From Siccirubricoccus sp. G192 (GTDB lineage: Bacteria > Pseudomonadota > Alphaproteobacteria > Acetobacterales > Acetobacteraceae): a stretch of 64,000 bases of DNA. The stretch covers positions 4,614,501 to 4,678,500 of the forward strand of contig NZ_JAHREN010000001.1 in the NCBI RefSeq assembly GCF_019084075.1. Direction: 5' to 3'. Positions 44,477 to 53,894 of this stretch are shown piece after piece (position 1 is the first letter of the stretch; the number at the start of each line of letters is the position of its first letter). Below the pieces are notes generated by a model that did no database searches, was not told the origin of the DNA, and saw only the letters and a program-made list of their open reading frames with translations. The position numbers and the translations under genes were made by a program.

Positions 44477-45709
44477 GACGCGGTCTCCTCGCCCAGCAAT
44501 TCCTTGAACACCTGCGCGTTGTGCGCCCCGGCGGCGGGGCCCGTCCAGCGGACCATCCCGCGCGGCGCGATGCCGTCGATGCGGAAGGGCGCGGCGGGGT
44601 GCAGGATGGGGCCGATCAGCGGGTCCTGCACCTGCATCACCAGGTCGCGGGCCTGGAAATGCGGGTCCTCGGCGCAGTCGCGGATGTCGTAGAGGCGCGA
44701 GCACGGCACCTCCGCCGCCTCCAGGATGCGCTCCGCCTCGGCCGCCGGCAGGGTGCGGGTCCAGGCGGCGATGGCGGCGTCCAGTTCGGCGACATTCTCG
44801 CAGCGGGCGATATTGCTGGCGAAGCGCGGCTCCTCGGCCAATTCCGGCCGGCCGATCGCCGTCATCAGCCGGCGGAAGATCAGGTCGGAATTGCCGGCGA
44901 CGCAAAGCCAGCGTCCGTCGGCGCAGGGATAGGTATTGGTCGGCGCGGCGGTCGGGATGGCGGCGCCGGCCGGCTGCCGGATGCGGCCAAACAGCCCGTA
45001 TTCCGGCAGCATCCCCTCCATCAGGCTGAAGACGCTCGACACCAGGTCCACATCGATGATCCGGCCCCGCCCGTCGCCGCCGGGATGGTCGCGGCCCCAA
45101 CAGGCGGCGGCCACCGCCATGGCGGCATACATCCCCGCCAGGTCGTCGCTGATGGAGACCCCGCAGCGCGGCGGCGGGTGCTCGCTCTGGCCGGGATTGG
45201 CGGTGAGGTGGCGCAAGCCCCCCCATCGCCTCGCCGATGGCGCCGAAGGCCGGCTTGTCGCGATAGGGGCCGTCCTGGCCATAGCCGCTAATCCGGGCGA
45301 TGACGAGCCGCGGATTCGCCTGGTGCAGCGCCGCCGGGCCAAGGCCGAGCCGCTCCAACTGGCCGGGGCGGAAATTCTCGACCAGCGCATCCGCCCGCGC
45401 CGCCAGCTTGAGCAGCCGTGCCTTCCCCTCCGCGGCTTTCAGGTCGAGCGTGACGGAGAGCTTGTTGCGGCCATGCACGCTGAACCAGACGGCATTGCCC
45501 GCCACCTGGCTGCCCCAGCCGCGCACCGGGTCGCCCTCCGGCGGCTCCACCTTGATGACCTCGGCGCCGAGATCGGCGAGCAGGCGGGTGGCGAAGGGCG
45601 CGGCGATGTAATGGCCGAGTTCGAGGATCCTGAGGCCGCGCAGGGGCAGCCTGGGCGCGCCCGGGCTGGCATCGGTGGTGGCGCTGGTAGCGGGATCGGG
45701 GTCTGGCAT
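44473..45709 (-). CDS. CaiB/BaiF family CoA-transferase (frameshifted)
   Basis: Class III CoA-transferase of about 412 residues. The N-terminal half (LPLRGLRILELGHYIAAPFATRLLADLGAEVIKVEPPEGD, RADALVENFRPG) reads to the C7 run 45218-45224. There the frame changes, and the remainder (PRCGVSISDDLAGMYAA to VFKELLGE) continues in another frame to the TGA at 44473. One base fewer in the run joins them. The catalytic Asp should be in the family position. The substrate is unknown; it is coupled with HMG-CoA lyase, which suggests activation of the same acid. Confidence 0.88.
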
Positions 45710-45818
45710 GGCTGCGCCGAGGCATAGCAGCCGGGCCGGGCGGCGGAAAGCGCGCCCCGAGGCAGGGGAATCGGAGCGGCGGGACCAGCCTTCGCCCGTC
45801 CCGCCCCCCCGGCCCGCC

Positions 45819-46103
45819 TCAGCGGTAGGGCATCGGGGGCTGTGGCATGGCGCGGCCCTGCCGGGCGTCCTGGTCGCTCATGCGGTTCAGGTTGGAGGTG
45901 GTGTCGGCGCCGGGCGTGGGCGCATCGGTGCCCTGGCGGGCCCGCTGCAGGCTCATCTCATTGAGCCGGTCGGTTTCGCTGGACTGGGCGGTCTGGCCCT
46001 GGTGGGCGGAACCGCGCCGCTGCGAGGCGGCATCGGCCGGGAGGGTGGTCACCAGGCCAAGGGCCAGCGCACTCGTGCAAAGCATCAGGCTGGAGCGGAA
46101 CAT
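45819..46103 (-). CDS. Small secreted hydrophilic protein
   Basis: 94 residues from ATG 46103, chosen because AGGAG sits 6 bases upstream. A Sec signal (LMLCTSALALGLVTTLPADA) is followed by a Gln/Arg/Asp-rich segment (QTAQSSETDRLNEMSLQRARQGTD) and a NLNRMSDQDARQGRAM tail. No Cys in the mature part, and no family known to me. The repeated Arg-Gln-Gly pattern hints at a duplicated helix. It is divergent from the small amidase-associated gene. Confidence 0.6.
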   Translation of the reverse strand: MFRSSLMLCTSALALGLVTTLPADAASQRRGSAHQGQTAQSSETDRLNEMSLQRARQGTDAPTPGADTTSNLNRMSDQDARQGRAMPQPPMPYR

Positions 46104-46306
46104 GGGCATCTCCTTTGGCGGGGCGATCACGGCCCCAGCCATGCAATGATGCCCTCTGCCATGCGTCGCGTAATACGTGCTCACGGCAATGTGGCCGCGC
46201 GTGGCGCGATCCGGCCGCCGCATCTCCGCCAGGCCACACCGCCAGCGGCGGTTCCCTGCCGGCCGCGGCTTTGGCACAGTGCGGCGCAACGATGGAGGAT
46301 TCGGGC

Positions 46307-46513
46307 ATGGCGGCGCAACCGGTGACCCCGCAGGATGAACAGGCCGCGGTGCTGGCCCGCGCCGCCGGCCTCGACAGGGCCTGGGCCGGGCACCGCGCGG
46401 ATGTCGAGGAGGCGGTGGCCGTGGCCGCCCGCCTGCGCACCGGCTTCGCCCGCCCCGCCGACCCGGCCGTGGAACCCACCCCCGCCCACCGCGCCCCGGC
46501 GGCCCGGCCATGA
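46307..46513 (+). CDS. AtzG-like amidase partner (DUF4089)
   Basis: 68 residues from ATG 46307 (GGAGG upstream; ATG 46292 is an alternative). Two helices (DEQAAVLARAAGLDRAWAGHRADVEEAVAVAARLRTGF) match the DUF4089/AtzG family. These small proteins form the AtzEG complex with an amidase by holding its active-site region, as GatC does for GatA. The stop overlaps the ATG of the amidase (ATGA), as expected for a complex. Confidence 0.8.
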   Translation: MAAQPVTPQDEQAAVLARAAGLDRAWAGHRADVEEAVAVAARLRTGFARPADPAVEPTPAHRAPAARP

Positions 46514-47910
46514 GCGCCGCGCCCTGCATGCTGCCGCTGGCCGAGGCCGCGGCGCTGATCGCCGCGCGGCGGCTCTCGCCGGTCGAGCTGCTGAGCGATT
46601 GCCTGGCGCGGATCGCGGCGCTGGAGCCCCGCCTCAATGCCTTCATCCGCCTGCTGGAGCAGGAGGCGATGGCCGAGGCCCGCGCGGCGGAGGCGGAGAT
46701 CGCGCGCGGCGGCCCGCGTTCCGCCCTGCACGGCATCCCGGTCGGGCTGAAGGACATCATCGACCTTGCCGGCCACCCCAGCACCTGCCATTCGCGGCTG
46801 CGGCTCGACCATGTGGCGGAAGCGGATGCCGCGGTGGTGGCGCGGCTGCGCGAGGCGGGCGCGGTCTTCCCGGGCAAGCTGGCGACGCATGAATTCGCCA
46901 TCGGCGGCCCCTGTTTCGACCTGCCCTTCCCGCCGGCGCGGAACCCGTGGAATCCGGCGCATCATCCCGGCGGCTCCTCCTCCGGCTCCGGCGCGGCGGT
47001 GGCGGCGCGGATGCTGCCGGCGGCGCTCGGCACCGATACCGGCGGCTCGGTGCGGCACCCCGCCACGCATTGCGGGTTGGTCGGGCTGAAACCCACCTAT
47101 GGGCTGGTCTCCCGCCGCGGCGTCTTTCCGCTGGCCTTCACCCTGGACCATGTCGGGCCGATGACCCGCACGGTGCGCGACAATGCGCTGCTGCTCGGCG
47201 TGATGGCCGGGCCGGATGCGGAGGACCCCGGAAGCGCCATGCGGGAAGCCGAGGACTACACGCGCGACCTGCATCGCGGCGTCAAGGGGCTCAGGATCGG
47301 CTTCATCCGGCATTTCCACGAGGCCGACATGCCGGCCAGCCCGGAGGTCGCCGCCGCGCTGGAGGCAGCGGCGCGGCTGCTGGCGGCGGAGGGCGCCACG
47401 ATCCGCGACGTCACCCTGCCGCCGCTCGGCGAATTCGCCGCCGTCAACCGCGCCATCCTCGGTGCCGAGGCGGCCGCGGTGCATGAGACCTGGCTGCGCG
47501 AGCGGCCCGGCGACTACGCACATCTGACGCGCCGGCGCCTGCTGCCCGGCATGTTCGTCTCCGGCGCCGACTACGTGCAGGCGCAGCGCCGGCGCACGCA
47601 GTTGGTCGCGGCGGTGGAGGCGGCTTTCGCGGAAGTGGACCTGCTGCTCTCCGCCAGTTCCATGGACCCCGCCTGCCGCATCGACGACGCGGCGGAGGTG
47701 GACCGCACCTATTCCCGCCAGGCCCGCACCCCCTTCAATGTCACCGGCCATCCGGCGATCAGCGTGATGTGCGGCATCAGCCGCGCGGAGGGGCTGCCGC
47801 TGGGCCTGCAACTGGTGGCGCCCGCCTTCGCCGAGGCGCTGCTCTACCGCGCCGCCGCTGGCTATGAGCGGGCGGCGCCGTGGCGGGAGATGGCGCCGGC
47901 GCCGTTTTAG
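46510..47910 (+). CDS. AtzE-like amidase (amidase signature family)
   Basis: 466 residues. Amidase-signature residues: K81 in GLKDII, cis-Ser within GGSSSGSGAA (156-158) and nucleophile S180 in GTDTGGS. AtzE hydrolyses 1-carboxybiuret in cyanuric acid degradation; related pairs act on other carbamoyl or amide compounds. Coupled start with the AtzG-like partner strongly supports the subfamily. No AtzD or AtzH is nearby, so the pathway may differ. Cytoplasmic, no signal peptide. The window shows no dedicated transporter next to it. Confidence 0.9.
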   Translation: MSAAPCMLPLAEAAALIAARRLSPVELLSDCLARIAALEPRLNAFIRLLEQEAMAEARAAEAEIARGGPRSALHGIPVGLKDIIDLAGHPSTCHSRLRLDHVAEADAAVVARLREAGAVFPGKLATHEFAIGGPCFDLPFPPARNPWNPAHHPGGSSSGSGAAVAARMLPAALGTDTGGSVRHPATHCGLVGLKPTYGLVSRRGVFPLAFTLDHVGPMTRTVRDNALLLGVMAGPDAEDPGSAMREAEDYTRDLHRGVKGLRIGFIRHFHEADMPASPEVAAALEAAARLLAAEGATIRDVTLPPLGEFAAVNRAILGAEAAAVHETWLRERPGDYAHLTRRRLLPGMFVSGADYVQAQRRRTQLVAAVEAAFAEVDLLLSASSMDPACRIDDAAEVDRTYSRQARTPFNVTGHPAISVMCGISRAEGLPLGLQLVAPAFAEALLYRAAAGYERAAPWREMAPAPF

Positions 47911-48147
47911 GGAGAGGGCGATTCAGACTTCATATCAATGGCCTTGTCCAACAACCGCTTTGGATGGAAAAAGTGGACTTGGCCCCGGATGCGCCAACTG
48001 CCAACCGTTTGTCCGGCCAGCAAGCTGGCTAAGGCTGATCGTGCTCAAGCTTCGAAGGTGGTCAGCGTAATAGAGGCGAAAGTGGACCTGGAGGGGGCAG
48101 CAGGAGGCCGGTAAAGCTGGAGCCTTTCGTCCCTAGGCGGGTTTGAT
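47911..48147. other. Anomalous spacer with direct repeats
   Basis: About 240 bases of clearly lower GC than the surroundings. GAAAAAGTGGACTTGG (47966-47981) and GCGAAAGTGGACCTGG (48076-48091) form an imperfect direct repeat. It resembles an insertion-sequence scar or recombination junction, but I cannot name the element. No gene is supported. Confidence 0.45.
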
Positions 48148-49042
48148 ATGTCAATTTTCCACGGACTTTCAGCGTTCCCCATCACCCCCGCCGACGAGGG
48201 GGGGACGTGTGGACACCGACGCCCTCGCCGCGCTGCTCCGGCGGCTGGAGGAGGCGGGGGTGGATTCGGTCGGGCTGCTCGGCAGCACCGGCACCTACGC
48301 CTATTTGACGCGGGCGGAGCGGCGGAGGGCCATCGAGGCGGCGGCCGAGTGCGTCGGCGGCCGCGTGCCGCTCATCGTAGGCGTCGGTGCCCTCCGCACG
48401 GACGATGCCCAGGATCTCGCGCGGGATGCCCAGGCGGCAGGGGCGGACGGGCTGCTGCTGGCACCTGTCTCCTACACGCCGCTCACCGACGAGGAGGTGT
48501 TCCAGCACTTCGCGGCCGTGGCAGGGGCGTCCGGTCTGCCGCTCTGCATCTACAACAACCCGAGTACGACGCACTTCACGTTCAGCGACGAGCTCGTGGC
48601 GCGCCTCGCCAAGGTGCCCGGCATTGTCGCCGTGAAGAACCCTGGCCCCGCGCCGACCGAGGCGAAGGCGAAAGTCGACGCCCTTCGCGCGCTCCTGCCC
48701 GCCGATTTCGCCGTCGGATTTAGCGGCGACTGGTACTCAGCGGAGGCCGTGCTTGCGGGCGGTGTGGCTTGGTACAGCGTAATCGGCGGCCTCCTGCCGC
48801 AGCCCTCCCTCGCCCTTATGCGCGCCGCCCAAGCGGGCGACGTGGCAGAGGTGCAGCGGCTCAACGCGGCCTTCGAGCCGCTCTGGAATCTGTTCAAGCA
48901 GCACGGGAGCCTCCGGGTGGTCTACGCGGCAGCGAACCTGCTGGGGCTGACCGAAGCACAACCCCCCCGGCCAATTCTGCCCCTTGGCGTGGCTGAACGG
49001 AGGCGCATCGAAATGGCGCTGACCGCACTGGATGCCCGATAG
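48148..49042 (+). CDS. Dihydrodipicolinate-synthase family protein (frameshifted)
   Basis: Begins MSIFHGLSAFPITPADEGG at ATG 48148, then shifts frame in the G7 run 48198-48204; one G fewer continues as RVDTDALAALLRRLEEAGVDSVGLLGSTGTYAYL. Class I aldolase features follow: YNNPSTT with the active-site Tyr and VAVKNP with the Schiff-base Lys. About 297 residues. The family covers DapA, N-acetylneuraminate lyase and sugar-acid aldolases; this one is not obviously biosynthetic. Isolated behind anomalous spacer DNA and of lower GC, it looks acquired. Confidence 0.85.
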
Positions 49043-49129
49043 GGTGGCAAGGATGACCTGCCCCGCTGCTGCGAGGCCTGCTTTGGGTCGAGAGCGGTCA
49101 CGCAACAGGGCCGCCGGCATCGCGCTGTT

Positions 49130-49933
49130 TCAGCTTGAGGCGATCGCGCTCTTTGGCCCCTCCGGCGCAATGCGGAACCGCGCCCGCCGCAGCAGCGCGT
49201 CGCCGAGCGGCGCCGGCAGCAACGCAAGCCCGCGCAGCAGCACCCCCAGCGGCCAGGGAAAGACCAGCCGCCCCTGCCGCCGCAGCAGCGCGCGGTGCAG
49301 CCGCGCCGCCGCCGCCTCGGCGCTGATCTCGAAGGGCTTCGCGCCGAGATAGCGCGCGCCCATCGCCGACGAAAAAAACCCCGGCGCCACCACCGTCACC
49401 GCGATCCCCGCCGGGCCATGCGCCGCGCGCAGCGCCTCGCCATAGGCCCAGAGCCCGGCCTTGCCCGCGCAATAGGCCGGGCTGTCCGGCAGGCCGCGGA
49501 AGCCCGCCACCGAGCCGACCAGCGCCACCTGCCCGCGGCCGCGCGCCAGCATGGAGGGCAGTAGCGGCTCGATCAGATGCACCGCGCCGAGCAGGTTCAC
49601 CGCAACCTGCGCCGCCGCCGCCTCCCCGCCCTCCGCCGCGCCATCCGGCCTGGTGCCGCCGGAAATCCCGGCATTGGCGATGATGCAGTCCACCGGCAGC
49701 GCCGCGTCCCAGTCCCGCAGTAGCGCCGCCAGCGCCGCACCGTCCCGCACATCCAGCGCCGCCAGCCGCACCGTGGCGCCACGCGCCTCGCATTCCGCCG
49801 CCACCGCGCCGAGCCCCGCCGCACCGCGCGCCACCAGGCCGAGCGTCACGCCCGGCGCCGCCAGCCGCCGCGCCAGCGCCGCGCCCAGGCCCCGGGAGGC
49901 ACCGCTGATGACGACATGCCCCAATGCCCTCAC
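49130..49933 (-). CDS. Short-chain dehydrogenase/reductase
   Basis: 267 residues from a GTG at 49933 that overlaps the stop of the capsule gene upstream (GTGA). Cofactor motif SGASRGLG near residues 10-17, NAG in IIANAGISGG, Ser in VGSVAGFRGL and the YCAGKAG pair (Tyr, Lys). It resembles the sugar- or fatty-acyl-modifying SDRs found at the end of capsule operons. Cytoplasmic. The substrate is unknown; translational coupling to the KpsC-like gene suggests a step in polysaccharide or lipid anchor formation. Confidence 0.85.
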   Translation of the reverse strand: MRALGHVVISGASRGLGAALARRLAAPGVTLGLVARGAAGLGAVAAECEARGATVRLAALDVRDGAALAALLRDWDAALPVDCIIANAGISGGTRPDGAAEGGEAAAAQVAVNLLGAVHLIEPLLPSMLARGRGQVALVGSVAGFRGLPDSPAYCAGKAGLWAYGEALRAAHGPAGIAVTVVAPGFFSSAMGARYLGAKPFEISAEAAAARLHRALLRRQGRLVFPWPLGVLLRGLALLPAPLGDALLRRARFRIAPEGPKSAIASS

Positions 49934-51842
49934 CGCGCCGCCCACCAACCGGCGAGGAAGCGGGAGGCGCCGCCGATCAGCGCCCGCAGCGCCGCCGGCG
50001 TGCGCGGCTGCCGGGCCGGGCCGGGCGCGGCCAGCCGGTCCAGCAGCACCTCCGGCGGGCAGGGCAGGCCGGTCACCGGGTCGATGTAGCGGGGGTGGAG
50101 GATCAGCGCGCCAGCCACCAGCGCATCGAGTTCCAGGCGGCGGCCACGGCGCGGCGGCGGGTCGCGGTCCGTCGTCAGGCCCCAGCCGGTATAGAAGGGG
50201 CGGCCATGGGTCACGACGCGCAACCCACGCAGCAGCGCCTCGAAGCCGGTGAGGGAGGCGATGCAATGCACCTCCTGCACCATGGCATAGAGCGGGCCGA
50301 TCGGCACCCGGGCCAGCACCTGGTCGGCCAGGGCGGCGGCCGCGGCGGCGGGCACGGCACCGGCGCGCATGCCGGCCTCCACATCGGGATGCGGCTTGTA
50401 GAGGAGGAAGGCATCGGGGTTCTCCCGCCGCACCGCCCGCAGCAAGTCGAGGTTGCTGCGGATGCGGGCGCCGCCCTGGCGCATGGCCGCATCGTCCTCC
50501 ACCTGGCCCGGCACCAGGATCACCCGGCGGCCGGGCGGCGGCGCAAGGGGCGGGGCGGCGCCGGCCAGATTGTATTTGGTGACGGCGCCGGCGACCAGCG
50601 CCTGGCGCAGCCGCGCCGCCCGGGCCAGCAGCGCCGGGCTGAATTCCGTGCCGGCCAGCAGGTGTTCGAGGTCGCTCTCCACCGAGGGGTCGTAATGGAT
50701 GCCGCGCCCATCCATGACCAATGAGGCCGCCGGCGCCAGCAGCACGCCGAGCCCGGCGGAGCGGATGAAGCCATCCTCCATCCGCACGAGGGGCACGCCC
50801 GCCGCGGCGGCCCGCGCCGGCAGGCCGGGCGGCATCACCGAGGCCCAGACCGCCACCGCCCCCCCCTGCCCGCTGCGCCGCCCGGATCGCCGCGGAGCCG
50901 CGCGCCAGGATGCGGGGCGGGCCCGCGGTGCTGGCCAGCGCCGCGCGGATGCGGCGGTGCTTGAACCACTCCATGCCGGTGCAGGCGATGATGCGGCGGT
51001 TCGCCGCCTCCGCCACCCGCCAGTCGGCAAGCTGGCGGATCGCCTGTTCCAGGCTCCAGGGCCGGGCGCGGAAGGGATCGGCGCAGCGGGTCGCGGCGAT
51101 CAGCGCGGAGAAGACCGCCTCGGCCGGCTGCTCCGCCCAGGCGGGGCCCCGCACCGGCAGGCCGGCGGCGAGGCCAAGCAGCCCCAGCTCATCCTCCAGC
51201 GCATGCAGCGCATGGGCGAGGTCGAGCAGGGTCCAGGGTGCCAGCCTTCCTGGCAGGCGGCGGGCGCCCGCCTCCGGCAGCACCGGGCGGGCGCCAGGCG
51301 GCGCGGCGGGGCTCGCCGCCAGCAGCAGCGGCCTTCCGGCGGCGGTGGCACGGGCGGCTTCCAGCAGGGCGCGGGCGGCGGTGGCCTGGCTTGGCGCGCA
51401 GGGATCGATCACCAGCACGGCCTCGCCGCGCGGCAGGCCGAGCCCGGCCGGGCCGGGGTCCGGCAGGCCGGGCGTGCCGCCGACCCGGGCCTCCCGCAAT
51501 TGCGCCATCACCGAATGCACCGCCGTATCCGGCGCTGCCTTCGCCTGCCGCAAACTCAATGCCAGCGGCTCCGGCCCCGGCGCCACAACCAGGGCGACCG
51601 GTGCGCGGTGCTGGCCGAAGGCGGGTGCCCGCCAGGGGGGATTCCGTGACATGCAGGGCCGTGGCCGGCGGGGCGGCGCCGGGATGCCCCTCCGGCACCA
51701 GTTGCACCGCGCCGGCGGTGCCGGGCGCCACCAGCAGATGGTCCGGGAAGAAGCCCTGAAGATGCGGAATGGCCCGCCACAGCATGGCAGGCACGGCCAG
51801 CGGTGAACCGGACGCCATGCCGGAAAGTGGCGGCAGACGCAC
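49930..51842 (-). CDS. KpsC-like capsule beta-Kdo transferase (two frameshifts)
   Basis: About 636 residues from a GTG at 51842 preceded by GGAGG. The frame shifts in the G6 run 51635-51640 and again in the C8 run 50859-50866; one base fewer at each restores one chain. The final part has MEDGFIRSAGLGVLLAPAASLVMDGRGIHYDPS, LYKPHPDVE and VHCIASLTGFEALLRGLRVVTHGRPFYTGWGLT, the signature of KpsC/KpsS capsule proteins, including a duplicated-domain length. KpsC adds beta-Kdo to the lipid anchor of ABC-exported capsules. Supports a group 2-type capsule here. Confidence 0.8.
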
Positions 51843-51974
51843 TTGCCCTCCGCGTAGCGAAAGAAATTGGTCAGGGTTACTGAGCTATAGGCGGGGAAAG
51901 CTTCGCCTGCCATCGTAAAGTTGGTTGCCGCGGCCTCGCTTTTTGCTAGAGGGAGCACAGGGGGCCTGCTTTTC

Positions 51975-52418
51975 ATGAATGACCGATACCGCGCCTTGGG
52001 GCGGCCTGGCCTCGTGCCGGTGGGGGAACCGCGACGGTTGCCGGGGGCGGCGCTCATGCTGGCCGCAACGCTCCTGGCCGGCTGTTCCGCCATGCCGGCC
52101 ATGCCCCGATTCGGCGCGGCCGAGACCCAGCCGGCCGGCGCCGGCCCGGCGAGGCCGGTGGCGCTGGCCATCCCGGCGGACCCGGTGGCCGCCTTCGCCG
52201 CCACCGCCGCGCCCGGCGCGGAAGCCCAGGTCGTGCTGGAGGGTGGCCGCAGCGCCCGGCTGCGGCTGCTCCGCGCCTACAACGCCGCCAGCGGCCGCGA
52301 ATGCCGGGAGGTGCTGATCGGCAGCGGGCTCGATGAGCGCTCCAGCCTGGTCTGCCAGCAGGATGGCACCTGGGTGACGGCGCGCCCGCTGCTCCGCGGC
52401 GGGTCGCGGCGCCCGTGA
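51975..52418 (+). CDS. Lipoprotein (17-kDa surface-antigen-like)
   Basis: 147 residues from ATG 51975. Lipobox LLAGCS gives the lipidated Cys near residue 36. The mature part ends in ASGRECREVLIGSGLDERSSLVCQQDGTWVTARPL, whose two Cys and DGTW motif resemble the common 17-kDa outer-membrane surface antigens of alphaproteobacteria. It is the first plus-strand gene of the capsule-export series and may be an export accessory (inference). Confidence 0.7.
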   Translation: MNDRYRALGRPGLVPVGEPRRLPGAALMLAATLLAGCSAMPAMPRFGAAETQPAGAGPARPVALAIPADPVAAFAATAAPGAEAQVVLEGGRSARLRLLRAYNAASGRECREVLIGSGLDERSSLVCQQDGTWVTARPLLRGGSRRP

Positions 52419-52421
52419 CGG

Positions 52422-53243
52422 GTGGCGTCCCCCCCGGCTGGTGCCGCGGCCCCGGGCGGGGCAGCGCGCGGCCGGACGGTCCGCGGGATGCAGGTGCAGC
52501 TTCGGGTCATCGGCGCGCTGACCCTGCGCGAGCTCGGCACCCGCTTCGGCCGCGACAACCTCGGCTATCTCTGGCTCTTCCTGGAACCGGCGCTGCTCGG
52601 CGGCTCGATCGGGCTGATCCATCACCTGATCGGCCATGGTCTGCCGGGCGGGCTGGATGTCGTGACCTTCTGGGTGATCGGCTATATCCCCTACTACCTG
52701 TTGCGGGGGGTGGTGAACCGGGCGCCCAGCGCCATCGTCGCCAACCAGTCGCTGCTCTATCATCGCCAGGTCACGCTGCCCGACATCATCATCGCCCGCA
52801 ACCTGCTGGAAGGCGCGGCGACCTTCGGCGCCATGGTGGCCTTCCTGCTGCTGTTTGGCGTCGTCACGGAGGAATGGCCGCGCGACCCGGCGCTGCTGGT
52901 GCTCGGCATGGGGCTGATGCTCGGCCTGGCGCATGGGCTGGCGCTGCTGATCGCGGTGGGCAGCGTCTATACCGAACTCTTCGAGCGCATGGTGCACCTC
53001 GTCACCTACCTGGCGCTGCCGGTCACCGGCGCCTTCTTCATGGTGTTCTGGCTGCCGACCGAATTGCAGCGCGCGGCGCTCTGGATCCCCACCGTGCATC
53101 TCTTCGAGATGGTGCGCGCCGGCCAGTACGGCGCCCAGGTGCCGACGCATTACGACATGGCCTATGTGGCCGGCTGGGTCGCCTGCCTCAACCTGCTCGG
53201 CATGGCCGGGCTGCGCCGCGCCCGGCGGGACCTGGTGGTGTGA
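52422..53243 (+). CDS. KpsM-like ABC transporter permease for capsule export
   Basis: Up to 273 residues from GTG 52422; ATG 52488 (MQVQLRVIGALTLREL) is an equally good start. ABC-2 type permease with six hydrophobic helices, the N-terminal RELGTRFGRDNLGYLW and a FWLPTELQRAALWIPTVHLFEMVR loop typical of KpsM/Wzm. It forms the inner-membrane channel with the ATPase encoded 3 bp downstream. The four-gene order permease-ATPase-PCP-outer membrane protein is the classical Kps arrangement. Confidence 0.9.
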   Translation: MASPPAGAAAPGGAARGRTVRGMQVQLRVIGALTLRELGTRFGRDNLGYLWLFLEPALLGGSIGLIHHLIGHGLPGGLDVVTFWVIGYIPYYLLRGVVNRAPSAIVANQSLLYHRQVTLPDIIIARNLLEGAATFGAMVAFLLLFGVVTEEWPRDPALLVLGMGLMLGLAHGLALLIAVGSVYTELFERMVHLVTYLALPVTGAFFMVFWLPTELQRAALWIPTVHLFEMVRAGQYGAQVPTHYDMAYVAGWVACLNLLGMAGLRRARRDLVV

Positions 53244-53246
53244 GCG

Positions 53247-53894
53247 ATGATCCGGCTCCACGGCATCCACAAGAGCTACAGGACCCATTTCGGCGAGCGC
53301 GAGGTGCTGGCTGGCGTGGACTGCACCTTCCACCGTGGCGAGAAGGTGGGCATCCTCGGCCGCAACGGCGCCGGCAAGACCACGCTGCTGCGGCTCATCG
53401 CCGGGGTGGAGCACCCCAATCGCGGCCATGTGGAACGGGGAATGAGCGTCTCCTGGCCGCTCGGCTTCGCCGGCGCCATGCATTACAGCATCACCGGCGC
53501 CGACAATGCCCGCTTCATCGCCCGGATCTACGGCAAGCCGCTGGCCGAGACGGTGGAATACGTGGAATCCTTCGCCGAGCTCGGCGAATACTACCGGATG
53601 CCGGTGCGCACCTATTCCTCCGGCATGATGATGCGGCTGGGCTTTGCCCTGTCGCTGGCCGTGGAATTCGACTGCTACCTGGTGGACGAGGTGATCGCCG
53701 TCGGCGACACCCGCTTCGGCGAGCGCTGCCGGCAGGCGCTGGCCGAGCGGCGGGAGCGCAGCACGCTGCTGCTGGTCTCGCATATCCCGGAAACGGTGCG
53801 CGCCTTCTGCACCTCCGCCGCCCTTCTCTCCGATGGCAGGCTCACCCGATATGAAGATCTGGACGAAGCAATCGCCGCCTATCGCGCTGCCTGA
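53247..53894 (+). CDS. KpsT-like ABC transporter ATPase for capsule export
   Basis: 215 residues. Walker A GRNGAGKTT (38-46), the ABC signature region YSSGMMMRLGFALSLA, Walker B CYLVDEVIAVGD and the switch His in LLLVSHIPET. The short C-terminus is typical of KpsT. It overlaps the downstream KpsE-like gene by 44 bp, so the genes are co-translated. It powers polymer export with the KpsM-like permease. Confidence 0.93.
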   Translation: MIRLHGIHKSYRTHFGEREVLAGVDCTFHRGEKVGILGRNGAGKTTLLRLIAGVEHPNRGHVERGMSVSWPLGFAGAMHYSITGADNARFIARIYGKPLAETVEYVESFAELGEYYRMPVRTYSSGMMMRLGFALSLAVEFDCYLVDEVIAVGDTRFGERCRQALAERRERSTLLLVSHIPETVRAFCTSAALLSDGRLTRYEDLDEAIAAYRAA

